DNA of 64,000 nt from Mercenaria mercenaria. Its lineage: Eukaryota; Mollusca; Bivalvia; Venerida; Veneridae. Both the position numbers and the translations under genes were made by a program. Location of the stretch: NCBI RefSeq assembly GCF_021730395.1, contig NC_069364.1:77307501-77371500 (forward strand), given 5' to 3'. Positions 11,955 through 24,360 of this stretch are shown one piece after another. The notes beneath the pieces were generated by a model, which did not search any database, was not told where the DNA came from, and was given only the letters and a program-made list of their open reading frames with translations. Position 1 is the stretch's first letter, and every line of letters begins with the position of its first letter.

Positions 11955-12178
11955 GATTTGATGGGTTTTACGCCATTTTAAACACTATTTCAGTTATGTC
12001 ATGTGGGCAGTTTACCCAACAATCGTTCCTGGAAAGATCAAGTACTAGTACTCAAGCTGTCATCTTTCTTACATAAAGAGACCTGGTCGGTAGCAAGGAT
12101 TGAACCCATGCCCCTTAATCAGTGAGTACTTACGAGTGATTTTAAGTCAGCGATTCTAACCATCCGAAAACAGAGGCG
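11955..12178 (-). mobile_element. tRNA-headed SINE, Leu/Ser-like head
   Basis: Read on the minus strand it starts with a tRNA-like head (GGATGGTTAGAATCGCTGAC, a 'gcatgggttcaatcc' B-box) and ends in the tail 'aactgaaatagtgttt.aaaatggcgtaaaaccca'. The tail is that of the SINE at 52156-52427, but the head resembles the RUDI-like copies at 15644 and 17786. Confidence 0.75.
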
Positions 12179-12435
12179 GTCAGACAATAGAGAAAGTTCT
12201 ATATTCTGTATTAGGTACATGTACCACGTCAATCATTCGACATTCAATCAAAAATTGTCTATGTCAAACGTTAACATTAAAATAATTTTTTATGACAAGA
12301 CATAGAACAATCGAAGAACAAACCAGACTCATGATGCAGAGACATGATAAAGCACAAAACAGTATCTGGTTTTATCAGTTGTGTGCTTAAATCACTTTCC
12401 TTTGCCTACAGAAACTTTTGAGCTTCAATATGATA

Positions 12436-13016
12436 AGATTCTTTCACTGGCTGTAGGTGCAGATAGGAACATCCGGCCTCGAGGGTAACTGTTTAGGCAG
12501 TATCGAGGCTCTCTGCCGAGTTACCGCCTAAACAGTTACCCGAGAGCTGGATATTTCCATCTGCACCTATAACCAGTGGTAGAATCTTCTTCTTGCATAC
12601 CGGTTTCAAGAAATAATAATAAAAATAAAATCAACTGAACAGCTTTCTTTTTTAGAACTATTTCTTATGGCAGTGTATTTAAACAAAGCGAAGAAAACGT
12701 CATGACGTTTCAAAACAAACAACAATGTTTAGTTCCGGTTTTGTTTAACCAGTTGCAGCGTAACGTTATGAATTTTTGATAAAATAACGTGATTTGAATC
12801 GAGAAATATACTATCAGGAACCATAGGAACTGTCAAGGTATTTAATTTTCATTCCGTTTTTTAAATAGAATATAAATTACTACACAAATCTTTTACATAT
12901 ATGTAGTTCTTATACGTCATTTATAACACGAGAGTCATCTTACACCACCCCGGGGTGTAAGATGGACTTTTCCAGCACCGGTAAAGATACCGGAAATCCC
13001 CGTCTGGTTTGCAAGA
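12436..13016. mobile_element. Two-hairpin repeat element, copy 1
   Basis: About 580 bp, closely matched by 55086-55685. The left 170 bp fold into a hairpin (AAGATTCTTTCACTGG... with its inverse ...CCAGTGGTAGAATCTT, and inner arms 'ggtaactgtttaggc' and 'gcctaaacagttacc'). The right end has the small palindrome 'catcttacacc..ggggtgtaagatg'. It finishes 'ccgtctggtttgcaagaata'. No coding sequence; probably a non-autonomous foldback DNA element. Confidence 0.85.
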
Positions 13017-13089
13017 ATAAGCAATATTGTATGTTTTAGTTCCTTCTTTATGTTTTAACTAAAAAATTTAATTAGGCATTCACAAATCT

Positions 13090-13665
13090 CAGGGCGGATA
13101 CAGGATTTGGTGTAAGGGGTGCAAAATATTTGTAGTAGAACAACTAGGAGGGTCCGTGGGCATGTCCCCATATCTCCCCCATCCTACCCCACCCCACTGA
13201 AAGATTTTGAAAACAATAGATCCATCTGGTGCATTCTTGGCGTTCTGGGGTGCTTTTTTGGTATTGAAAAGGACAGGTTTTATGATAAAATCAACCCAAA
13301 TAACATGCTACGTATAGTCCATGTTTTAATGACTCGTCAGACTTATTCTTGCTTAAGTATCTCGGAATGGAATTTCTAAGCCCGATTTCTGAGGATTTTT
13401 ATGGGGAAGGGTTACTAAAGTTTATTAACGTAAAATAAAAAGCTTTATAGGAGCTCATGCAAACTTGTCGGACTTTTATCGTGGGAGCGTAGCGGGCAAG
13501 AAAAAAAAGCATTGTTTTACCCAAACAAAAGACAAATTGCCTATGCGAGCATAGCGAGCGAGAAAAAAATGCATATTTATATTTTCACCCTGAACAAATG
13601 ATGAATTACCTATGCAAGCGTAGCGAGCGAGAAAAAAAAATCCCCAATCCCTGGATCCGCCCTTG
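13090..13665. mobile_element. hAT-like non-autonomous DNA transposon
   Basis: The ends are CAGGGCGGATACAGGATT and the inverse of CAAGGGCGGATCCAGGGATT. The right half has three copies of a 'gcgagcatagcgagcgagaaaaaa' motif. Both flanks carry 'aatct', possibly part of the 8-bp target duplication. The 86-codon open frame at 13119-13379 is not like a known transposase. Confidence 0.75.
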
Positions 13666-13670
13666 AATCT

Positions 13671-15632
13671 GTGCTAAGCAGACAGTTTATTTTTCCTTCA
13701 ATTCTTCTCGTTCAAAAGACAGAATTAACAGTCAAACATAAAAGTGTGGTTCCTTTAAAAACCATTCGGATTAACGAAATCATGCATACAACAAAAACAC
13801 AGACAACTTATTTGGATAATCTCCCAATCGGCGTAATATTCAGTATATTTTTCAGTTGTTGTTTTCCTACATTTAAACCCTGTATTATTATATATACATT
13901 GTATACATTATCATGATTTAAACTATAGTACCGTTTGCTATTTAATAATGATAAGTTTCAAAAAGATAAGGCATTACAAAAATGAGGTTCCCAGAGTAGG
14001 ATATCAACTCATGACTCAGGCTTGAGACGAAAACAATAGTAGTAGGTAATTAATTTGAATAAGATAGAACTGAGGCAAATACATGACTCTAAATCAGGAA
14101 GAATTACAGAAACAAAGCATTTATTTTTATTTGCGCTTTTCTCTCCGATAACAGGTTAACGAAAACTTGGTTTTCTTAGAAAAAATAATTTTGCGCTTAT
14201 TTAAATGCAAAGTAATGCCCACACTGGTTCAATTTATGAAAAACGACGAAGCACAAGATGGAAGTACAAATTTTATGAAAGTTTGGAATTGTAAGATAAA
14301 AGGTCAGTCTGTTATCACACAATATTGTTTTTATTCTTTGAATCTTTTCACACAAATTTACCAAAAATATGTTGTGAAAACTGTCGATAGTTGTTTATTT
14401 GAGGCTACAGAAATGAGTGCATTGATGTGTATATTATTAATCTAAACACAAAAGACATAGCAAAACTATACAGAGTGGATAACTTAGAAGAACTTAACAA
14501 ACAGTTTGGCATCGCCTTAGAATTGTCATTAGCAAAACCACCACTAGGGAGTATAAACCATTTAACATTCATGGAAAGGTGATAAAGTAAACACGTAATC
14601 AATTCCCTAAATAGCAACCATTAAATTTTCAACATATCGATCATTTTTCGTATTTCTGGCAGACCAAGCCCTTCAGCTTGTTCCTTTGGGCAAGTGCTAA
14701 CGCAAATTTTGCGGTGCGGTCGTAAATGTGTATACCATTGCCTTAGGAGACATTGACCTTTTCAGGTCATCCGATAGGATGTATATGCAATGTAGACCCA
14801 TTCTAAAGATTCTTAGAAATATTGGCTTTAAAATTGTCAGTAGTAACATCGGTTTGATAAAACACGCTATGACCGCGTGAAAGGTTAAAGCAAAGCTAAA
14901 GATAAGCTTTATTTAACGTCGCATATGATCAACAGACAACATGAGCTATTGAGTTCTTGTGTCACAAACATGATATCAAGTGATATATACTTACTTGGTC
15001 TTATTTTGCTCTTGGTACAACCCTTTAAATACTGAATGCCAAACGAGGGAGCTGTCAGTACCATTTTTAACGTCTTTTGGTATAAAGTGGCCGAGAATTG
15101 AAACCCGGACCTCGCGCTCTCAAATCTGCGTTATTGAGGCGGTCTGTTTGTCGGAAGATACAAAAGTTCAAACGTCATCAAATCATAGAAAGAAAGCATT
15201 GTTTTACATGAAAATTTAACAGCATATAAAACATTTATATTATTTTACAAAACCATTGACAATTTACGCTTTCATATATTGAATTCCGGAAAGGGACTGC
15301 ATGAAGGGGTCACACTTCTGGACAGTTCAGCGGCTTTAAAAACTCACCATTTTTGAAAAAGCTGTTACATGTCTTCGTTTTGATGCATTTGCAACATCTT
15401 ACGAGTGTTTAAACTTTACATTAGTCGGTAAAACATCGTTTTTGACAATTGTTTACATTTATTTCTTTACAAATGGCATTCTTATTTACAGGGGGACAAC
15501 TCATTTTGAATAATTTTAGTATCCAACTCTGTGGGACAGAATAGTAAAGCATGTATTGGACAGATAAATTGTGTGTCAAGGTGCTGTTAATTTACTAAAA
15601 ACATCGGTTGTTTTGTGATATACGGTTAAACC
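13671..15632. other. Gene-free stretch
   Basis: AT-rich and without exons, RNA genes or repeats that I recognise. Short open frames at 13671-13916, 14167-14445 and 14980-15219 match no family I know and lack splice context. Confidence 0.6.
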
Positions 15633-15643
15633 TTAAAATTATT

Positions 15644-15913
15644 TTTTTTTGTTTGGTTAAACGTCACACCGACACAATTTTATGTAATTTGGCGACTTTC
15701 CTGCTTTGATGGTGGAGGAAGACCCCAGGTGCCCCTCCGTGCATTATTTCATCACGAGCGGGCACCTGGGTAGAACCACCGATCTTCCGTAAGCCAGATG
15801 GATGGCTTCCTCACATAAAGAATTCAACGCCCCGAGTGAAGCTCGAACCCACATCGATAAGGGGCAAGTGCTTTGATGTCAGCGACCTTAACCACTCGGC
15901 CACGGAGGCCCCC
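15644..15913 (-). mobile_element. RUDI-like V-SINE, full length
   Basis: The minus strand reads the tRNA-like head GGCCTCCGTGGCCGAGTGG with box B 'gggttcgagc', a conserved centre 'cacctggggtcttcctccac', and tail 'tgtgacgtttaacca'. It is flanked by near-identical duplications (ttaaaattatt at 15633-15643, ttagaattatt at 15914-15924). RUDI, a mollusc-wide V-SINE, is the closest family I know. Confidence 0.85.
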
Positions 15914-16369
15914 TTAGAATTATTAGTTAAAGAATTAGTCCAAACCGCAAACATATAAAGAAAGTAGTCATCTAAACCGGTATTCACATGTTATTCAAAC
16001 CGTTGCATTTATGTTTTTATCACACTCCTTTGAATCTTTAGGTACGCTGTACATACTGTTATGTATATTTAAACTACAGCTTATTTAGGTGTACCTTCGA
16101 GTTGCGGTAAGGGTCTCTCAACAACAGTATTTATTAATACGGATTTTAAAGATAGCGTGTATAATAATTCGATCATTTACATTGTGTTTAATGTACATAA
16201 AGGAAATACTCGAGTTTCTTACACCTAGAATTAAAGAATGATTTTATAATACTTCTGTTTCATCAACGATTGGCTATAGATGCTTTACAAATCAGACCTT
16301 GAAAGGATTGCAGAACATAAGAAAGGGTATGACACTCTTATTTTAAAAGAATCTATTTTCCAAGACAAC

Positions 16370-16481
16370 CGTGAAGTTAGCAGTAGAGCAACAGAGCAGT
16401 AACAACAGTATCACTGCTACTGTACTATAACGTTATAGCAGTAGTAACAGTTATACTGCTGTTACTACGGCTAACTTCACG
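16370..16481. repeat. 112-bp near-perfect palindrome
   Basis: Begins CGTGAAGTTAGC and ends GCTAACTTCACG; the arms (agcagtaacaacagtat... and ...atactgctgttact) meet at the dyad 'actataacgttatagc'. No coding sequence. Could be a tiny foldback element or a cruciform-forming site. Confidence 0.85.
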
Positions 16482-16800
16482 CTAGACTTATGAAAATCTT
16501 AAAAAATTTCATTTAGGTTTAGTTTTCCTTTTCTGTTTTCATTTTTAATCGAACCAAAACCAATTTGCATAGTTTGATAATATTTTATTGCTTATTATTA
16601 TTTACATTTATAATAACATATATTAATAAGTGTACATGTACAGCCAAGAAAATAAGCAAATGGACCGGGCTACAAGTTCTTGCAACATCAGTAAACGGCC
16701 CTTCCCAATAGAAATAACATAAAGTAACTATGCGGGGAAAACAAAATAAATATGAGAAGTTGTGTTGTTATTATTATTATTGAAATAATTTGTACCTAAA

Positions 16801-16819
16801 TGATGATGATGATAATGAT

Positions 16820-16851
<32 letters not shown>

Positions 16852-16865
16852 AGAAAGAGAGAGGT
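16801..16865. repeat. Microsatellite (GAT)n then (GA)n/(G)n
   Basis: Simple-sequence run atgatgatgat... then gagagaga... and a G-tract. The open frame through it (poly Glu-Arg) is an artefact. Confidence 0.95.
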
Positions 16866-16994
16866 GGGGCTTGTCCAGCATTTCAAGGTGTCGTCTATTA
16901 GTTAAGACACTTAAATATTTAAGATGTGTCATTAGAATCTGCCTGTCTGTTTTATATATTTTTGAACTTGTCGAAAGATGAATGTGTTTTCATC

Positions 16995-17435
16995 TTTCAT
17001 ATATTGATCATTCCCAAATAGAAGTGTTTGTTTAAGCGGATGATATATGCGTGTCTAATTTTCTGAAGATCAGAATTTAAAGTATTTTGCATAAAGTTTA
17101 TGTCTGAAGATGAAACAGCTAACGAGCTATCATCAGCAAATAAGCGTGTAACACTCAATGAATTTTCAGTAACATCGTCCACATAAATTAAAAAGAAGAG
17201 AGGTCCAAGCACTGAGCCCTGGGGAACACCAGCTGAAACATATTTCATATCAGAGAAAGAAGATCCAACAAACACTTTTTGATTACGGTCTTTAAGATAG
17301 TATTTTACCCATAGCAAAAAAATACCATTTTGTTTAAGTTTGAAAATCAGACCTTCGTCACACACTCGATCAAATGCCTTTGGAATGTCACAGAACACCA
17401 TACATGTCGGTATTTTAGAATCATTTTGCATAAAT
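16995..17435 (-). mobile_element. LINE reverse-transcriptase fragment (Jockey/CR1-like)
   Basis: A 144-codon minus-strand frame keeps reverse-transcriptase blocks in order: CDIPKAFDRVCDEGLIFKL (block with the first catalytic Asp), AGVPQGSVLGPLFFLIYVDD, and LFADDSSLAV (catalytic F-A-D-D box). N-terminal endonuclease and C-terminal parts are missing, so this is a truncated, dead copy of a non-LTR retrotransposon. Confidence 0.9.
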
Positions 17436-17785
17436 CAGACGTACGTACGGTTAGTGTTACCCAGACATTTCCCGTTACTTTGCAACTAGTTAACTAATTT
17501 CCCTAAACAATTTGACTTACTGCGGTAGAAAATATATAAACTAGTTTATTGTATTTCATAACTTACATATAAACATGTGTATCAGATCTTACCTGAGGCG
17601 CACATTTTTCTTAGAACTATTGTTTATACATAAAAGACCGAGCAAAAAAAAATTGAACACTGAGACATTTTGTTATTCTAGTATAGAAATTTAGAACAAT
17701 TTTTCGTAATAAACAAGAAATTTTATTACTTTGTAATTATCATTTAAAATACATCCTATTTTATTGTCTATTAATTAACGAATGA

Positions 17786-18050
17786 GGGGCCTCCGTAGTC
17801 GAGTGGTTAAGGTCGCTGACTTCAAATCACTTGCCCCTCATCGATGTGGGTTCGAGCCTCACTCGTGGCGTTGAATTCTTCATGTGAGGAAGCCATCCAA
17901 CTGGCTTACGGAAGGTCGGTGGTTCTACCCAGCTGCTCGCTCGCGATGAAATAATTCGAGGAGGGGCACCTTGGGTCTTCCTTCACCATCAAAGCTGGAA
18001 AGTCGCCATATGAGCTATAATTGTGTCGGTGCGACGTTAAACCCAAACTA
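17786..18050 (+). mobile_element. RUDI-like V-SINE, full length
   Basis: Same family as 15644-15913, opposite strand: head GGGCCTCCGTAGTCGAGTGG, box B 'gggttcgagc', centre 'gggcacct.gggtcttcc', tail 'gtcggtgcgacgttaaaccc'. Complete head and tail are present. Confidence 0.85.
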
Positions 18051-18858
18051 AAATTAACAAAGGATAAACTTTTTAGGAATTTATACACAGTTACATGCAA
18101 GTCAGATTTATAGATGGTTAAATACTAATAAATACAGAAGTTTGACAAAAATCAATTTTGTCTAGGGAATATGTGTGATCTTCGGTTTTGCCAAAATGTT
18201 TGCATGGTATAGATATGTTCTATTACAAAATAAGTAAAATATGACAGCTATTATAGAACACAGTGAACAAACTTTCGGCTTTAATAATTCGTTGAAATCG
18301 CGCATATTTAACAGTTGTGTCTGTTTTGTAAATATCCACAGAAAACCACACAGAGCAGTATGGATATTTTCATTCAGCCACCAAAAAAGATGAAGAAAAT
18401 CCATGAACTCGATTTAAAAATTTTGAAAACTTTGTGTGTAACTAAGTTTAGTTTGCAAAATGTTTAGCATTGCAGAACTGTAAGAGAGTTAGGATAGTCA
18501 CAGTGATTCAAAACATTAAATAGTAAATCTATGTAACTCAGTACTGAAATTTGTAGTTTATGCAAGTGAAATTGTACCATTAGTATAAAATCAGTGAGGT
18601 CAGTGATGTTGCATCGTCAGTACGGCAGCTGTGAAATCAGAAGTAGCTGTTCAGTGAAAATGAGTTACAGTCTTTAAAAGAAACACATATTTAGAATGAA
18701 AATATCCTCATCATAACAAATGAAGAGATCTCCGTGTTCTTTTTTATTTCAAAAGAAATTAACCATGTATTGTCAATACAATATGTAATGCTAACATCCA
18801 TGTGTTTTTCGTGGCTTTAAATACACATGGGAATAGAAACAGATCTTTTGCGCCGAGC
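18051..18858. other. Gene-free stretch downstream of the minus-strand PAN-sushi-SMB gene
   Basis: AT-rich 3' flank (the gene ends at 18859 and runs leftwards). It should include the 3' UTR. I see no repeat or further exon. Confidence 0.55.
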
Positions 18859-21800
18859 TTAATGTCCTTCATTGCAAGTGGAATCAAAGCAGCAAACGTT
18901 TTTTCGACAACATCTTCGGTCACAATAGCAGTCCCCATATTGACCATTGTACCTTAATCGATGGCCAGTAATTTTAGCCTCACCTCCTGGGCATGTGCTA
19001 CCAAAGTTTAGGGCACATCCTGTTATAAAATGATAGGTAACTAAATTATTCTTTCAATCTTTAAATTCTTACATTCAAATAACAAGGACTAATTTCTAAA
19101 CAGGACATTTGACAAGTTTCAAGAAGAGAGAGAACATGAGATTGATTATAATGCAAACATTTTAAAGACATCACGTGATTAAATTTGTCTATAAATATAA
19201 AACCCAAACACCCTACGTTTTCTAGCTGAATTTTCTCCGTACATTCTAACGTTTTGAAATTCAAGAATTGAAGAAAGTGACGCATTTAAAAAAAAATCGT
19301 TGGCACTAACATGTGCAACTACTCAAATAGAATTGAATTATGTATGAAAATAATAGAAATGTATTTAACTCCATTCTTATCATGCTAGGGGTATTGTTGA
19401 GTTTATCGGGTTTCCTGTATTGCACAAGAGTTACTGCTGTTTCGCACCTGCATCGCAATTGCATAGAATATTTGATTTAAACTGTTTGGCTAGAACATAA
19501 ATAAAAAAAATAGAAGTTCGTCAAACGATCGTGACGTCATAATTTGATGTTCGACTCTGGTTTGGAGCGCCCCTTTTCTGCCTGGCGTTCTTTAAAGTCT
19601 TCTGCTTGACTTTCTTTGAAGGTAGACGCATTTTACATGCTCTCTTAGGAGTATTTAATAGTAAGTTACCTTAAAATTAAAGCTACATACCTACAGCTCC
19701 TGTCGGAATTAGTTCCCCATCTGTAACACAGAAGATTCCACCTCCATCAGGAAGGTTTTAACATATGATATTCTATGTGAAGCCTAATATTATTTTGGTC
19801 ACGGTTGAAAAATGAGAAATGTTAAATAAATGTTTGTTTAATACTAGATCAGATAGTTTTAATGAAATTTATCCATGAATTATACTAAATAACTCATTTG
19901 ATTAAATCAAACAGAAAGTTGTTTCATCGACAAATAATAAAAAATTGACGGTCCTTCTATATAGGCCTAGATACAAAGTCGAAAATAGTGACTAGTCGTC
20001 CAGTAAAAAATCTGACCTTATATAATTTAATTATTTGGACAAGTATGTAGTATAAATAAGTAAATTCAAAATAGAAAAGTTTTATGTTCTATCGTAATTT
20101 CCAAGTGGTGTCTTAGCCCTGGCATGCTTAGGTAATGATAGCAAAATCATGAAAATTTTGCATTCATGTGTTCACTGTACAACCTTAATTTTGTCTTAGG
20201 TACTGGACTCCTAATGACAATCGGCAATTTCCGATCGTTTACGTTTCCGACTGTTAAATAAGTTTCTGTTATGGCCGAAGGATGCCGAAATCGCAATATG
20301 GAGGATTCGTAATCACACGGAAATTGCCGATTGTCACTCCGGGTCCATAGCCGAAGAATGTTTAGATTTCCAACTGTATCGACCTATAGATGTACTTTGA
20401 GGAGATGGATATTACATTTGCATCGGGCAACCGTTAAACATTAACAAATTATATATTAATTACAAGAGAAATGGAAGCAGTAATTCAAACTATACGTGTT
20501 TTAAACCAGGCTCAGATTCAGAAACACTTAAAGTTACAAATATTTTAAAAAAGATTACAATATAAAACTTAGTACGTACTTGAAAGACGTCCAACATCAG
20601 GGCCTATAATGAATATGTAATAACATGTAAAGTATGCAGTTCGTAACAAATTCTTTAAAGATGCTTTTCACAATTATTTCTATCGGACATATTTTTCTAT
20701 AATTTTGCATATTTATAGATTGATGTACCAAAAGTTAACTGTACATTTAACCAATCTTTGCAAGTTCTCCTAAGGAAAATATATACGCGTACATGTACTT
20801 GCCAAACACACATGCAGACGAATGTTACTGGTAGCATTAGTTTGATACGTGGTAATATTTCATGATGTAAACGATGCACCTACCATTTTAGCAACAAAAT
20901 CACAATTGATAACGAGTTGTACCTACCATATACACACTCTGGTGTGGTCCATGTGCCATCAGACTGACACATGATCACGGCTGCCGCTGTGTGCGGATAA
21001 AATGTGCACGGGGTACATGTGTATGTCACTTGGGCACCATATAGAGTGTGACCATCCAACGTGCCCAACACAACGTGTGCGCTAGAGACCGTTGGTGTAC
21101 CACAATCAACTGAAAGAAAAAGCAAATTATCAAATAGTGTCTGAATAGTAGTATAAAAATTACACGATATAATGACATTTGAAACTTAAGAGAAACTTTA
21201 CATGTACCTACCATATACACACTCTGGTGTGCTCCATGTACCATCAGACTGACACGTGATAGCGGCTGTATGCAGGGAAAATGTGGGAGGAGAGCACGTG
21301 TACGTCACTTGCTCGCCATAGAGATATTTAACTTTTAACGTATCCAACACAACGTGTGCGCTAGAGACCGTCGGTGTACCACAAACGGCTGAAATAGAAA
21401 GCAAATTATCAGCTAATGTTTGAATCGTAGCATCAAAAGTATACGAGATAAAGACATTTGGAACCAAAGAGAAACTTCTACATGTATCTGCCAATATAGA
21501 AACTCTGGTGTGTTCCATGTATCATCAGCCTGCCAAATACAAGTGCATTTCAGAATAAACTTGTTCCGCAATCAACTGGAACATATTTTTAGTAAATCAT
21601 CAAATAACAGCTTGAAAGTATGTGTTTTCATTCTTGAGCGTAGTTTAAGCTGTATATAAAGATAAGTAACATAAATGGTAAGAAAATAGCATTGTTTTTC
21701 AAAACTAGCCACGGTTCTTATATATTTTTTATATTATAAAGGGCAGAAAATGGCGATAGGTTTGCTTGATTTGTAACGTGGTATATGTATCGCTATGTTG

Positions 21801-22936
21801 GACTATTCTAAAACAGATTCTTGTGGATGACATTTGTGGAAACAATATGTTAAATGACAAACTTTGTAATATGTGACTGTCACTACCTATAAGAGGCGTT
21901 CAACTTATATTGAACACTTTACAATCATACGTATAAGAACATTCTGCAACGCTTAGACAACGCTTTGGCAACGCTTAGACAACGCTTTGGCAACGCTTAG
22001 ACAACGCTTTGGCAACGCTTAGACAACGCTTTGACAGAGAATGAAAATTCTCATTAATAGTTTATTAGTTCAGTTTTTTTCCATTTATCATTAACATTAA
22101 TTTTGCATTAATTTTAGGGTTCAGAACTAAAGTACATGTATCAAAGAAATATTGTAATGCTTATGTTGCACACATTTTGAAATACTCCTTCGTGTCTCTT
22201 AGACAGATAGACTTGAAAGTGTTCAATTATAAGCTGAATACCTCTCATAATTTCGCTAGTAAAATTTTAAAAGTTTTTGAGAAAAAACATTTCAATAGGA
22301 AAATCTCCAGATCGCCGAGATTTCATGTAAGTAAAAATATGCGTTAGGAACCAGCAATCACAAGCTTTTTGACAAAAGCATTATAGTCTAACGTTTCTGT
22401 TATAGATTTCGAAATAAATAAATGAATAAAGATAAATTAACTTATGAAGAAACAAATAGATCAATTGTGTAGGGTTAACAATATACATGTATAACAATTA
22501 TACAAATAGTTCAAAAGGAGTTATTTCTAATTTTGCTAGGCAAGGATATAATATTATATAGCCACGACAAAAAGAAATCTTAATATTTTATAATGTTTGC
22601 TTTTTCGCAAAAAAATGCTTACCAGTATAGAAGAAAAAGCCTGGTTGATTCACGAGATTGTGGGACGTATTATAAATCCCACTACATCCAGTGCAAATAA
22701 AATCCTCTGGATTATACGCAAAACCCGTGCAACTATGAATTCGCAAACACATATCAGCGCACATTATTTTCTTTGAGACAGACGCAGTAAAAACGTAGTC
22801 TCCTAAAGAATAAGTTTTCCCGCCAAACTCGAGCTTATATTTAAACGTCTCGCATGCAATCTTACAAATCACAATCGAAACAATATAGAAAAAAAGGCAC
22901 GAAGTATACTATTTTATATTTCAAATAATGATCCAT
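18859..22936 (-). CDS. Secreted PAN/apple - sushi - sushi - somatomedin-B protein
   Basis: Six exons: 22623-22936 (signal peptide plus PAN/apple-like domain; KKIMCADMCLRIHSCTGFAY, ICTGCSGIYN), 21212-21388 and 20927-21109 (one sushi/CCP domain each: CGTPTVSSAHVV, TYTC, CQSDGTW, PEC), micro-exons 20580-20603 (24 nt) and 19691-19720 (30 nt), and 18859-19019 (somatomedin-B domain, CYCDRRCCRKNVCCFDSTC, then TAA). All introns are phase 1, so sushi exons can be gained or lost without frame change. The homologous ATG (22934-22936) is in a different frame from the PAN domain; the shift falls in a run of seven T, an assembly slip or a real lesion. The domains are extracellular binding modules; the function is unknown, and a humoral recognition or adhesion role is inference. 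It is the paralogue of 29557-34427. Confidence 0.85.
21490..21585 (-). pseudogene. Dead third sushi exon of the minus-strand gene
   Basis: The minus strand keeps 'gatacatggaacacaccagagt', readable as a decayed DGTW..PEC end (now DDTWNTPEF), and the upstream 'cagttgattgcggaac' start, but the middle is deleted and the donor is changed. It lies just upstream of the two intact sushi exons, so the gene once had at least three. Confidence 0.75.
21947..22034. repeat. 22-bp tandem repeat, four copies
   Basis: Unit caacgcttagacaacgcttt(gg), four near-identical copies, in the intron between the PAN exon and the sushi exons. Confidence 0.95.
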
Positions 22937-23462
22937 GTCTTCTGAATGTCTATATGAGGCTTTATAAATAGGTTGTAATCATACTCTTCTGTCTATTGAA
23001 TTGTAATATATGATTTAATTAAAGTCGAGGATTCATTTACTAAGAATATTGTGCACTTTCTAAAATATCCATTGATTAATAAAATGGGGCGAAGAAGCAG
23101 ACTTAAATCAAGATAGTTCACCTGACTTTTCCCTTAGAATTTCTCGTTAGTTTGTACTGTTATGTGAAACAGAAATTCAAAGTACCATATGAACTGGTAT
23201 TCTATTTAATAATCAATTACATAACCGCAATTAATTCCTTTTATCACATGTTTGACGTCACGGGAGTGAAATAAAGTCATTACCTTTAGTTGATTAATAA
23301 AGCTTTTACATCGACGTCGTTCAAAGTATGGGAGACGTTGGTCACATTGACTTGTTTATTAACAGGTAAACTGTAAAGGAAGTAGATTCTTATGTTTTTG
23401 GCAGGAACGCCTTACATGTGATAAAATGTGTATTTCATTTGTGACTTTCCACATTGAAATAT

Positions 23463-23535
23463 TAAACTCGTATAATAAAATTGATGAAATGCTCGGCAGA
23501 GCCTCGCATTTTATTTTTTTATTCAACGAGTTTTA
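23463..23535. repeat. Short palindrome
   Basis: Arms 'aaactcgtataataaaa' and 'ttttattcaacgagttt' around 'gctcggcagagcc'. Lies about 500 bp upstream of the minus-strand gene start. Likely a small foldback element. Confidence 0.65.
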
Positions 23536-24050
23536 TAAATTCTTATCTCTACTTTTCAAATAATAGATCTCTGAAACTACACTTCAGTCACATGATGACG
23601 GTTGTTGCTGAAATATAAAACGTTCTAATATCGCATCACAACGCACGTTTCAGGAAAATGCACGAATTTCACACGACGACGTGACGTATAAAAACAATTG
23701 TAGCCAATCGAGTGTTGTGACTTCTGGCATGCTTGAACTTTTGGGGTCACAAGATTTATGGTTAGCTATACATACAATAGGGTATTGTAATAGTAATTTA
23801 ATATGCAGTGTTATTACGTCTCATTTAAAAAGTCCGTTAAGTTTCAATGGAACCTGAAACGTCAATATTTTTCCATATTGACGTTTAAATTTCATATCGG
23901 GTGTGTGACGTCATTTGTGACGTCAGTTTCATGTATGCCGTCGCGTTTTAAAATTCTTGAACGACGATATTTTCACTTACACAGGCTTAATAATAAATTT
24001 GAATCATTTATATAATAATTTTAAGTGTAGGTGCGTATGTAATAAAAAAA

Positions 24051-24170
24051 TTATTAGATTTGCATCAAAAAATATGCACTCGTTCTTTCGCGGAATAATA
24101 TTGCGCTCCTAAAGTCGCGCAATATTTCCGCTGCAGAACTCATGCATATTTCTCGATACAAATCTAATAA
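24051..24170. mobile_element. Small foldback MITE
   Basis: Ends 'ttattagatttgcatc' and inverse 'gatacaaatctaataa', inner arms 'aatatgca' and 'tgcatatt', and a central inverted pair around 'gcgcaatatt'. About 120 bp, non-coding. Confidence 0.7.
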
Positions 24171-24360
24171 CCTATAATTGTATTCGGCTCGCTCAGGTCT
24201 GGTAAAATACACGAAGGCCGAATGCATCATTGTAGATCAAGGTACTGTTTTAATGATCCGTTTATTATATACATATACTTATTTGTAGTGATGTATCAGT
24301 CGAATTTAAGTATATTTCTAGATAAATTATACTCAAAATTGATTGAAACGTTGAACTTTT

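Noticed and set aside
16790-16981. Open frame rich in Glu and Arg
   Set aside because: It is a translation of a (GA)n microsatellite.
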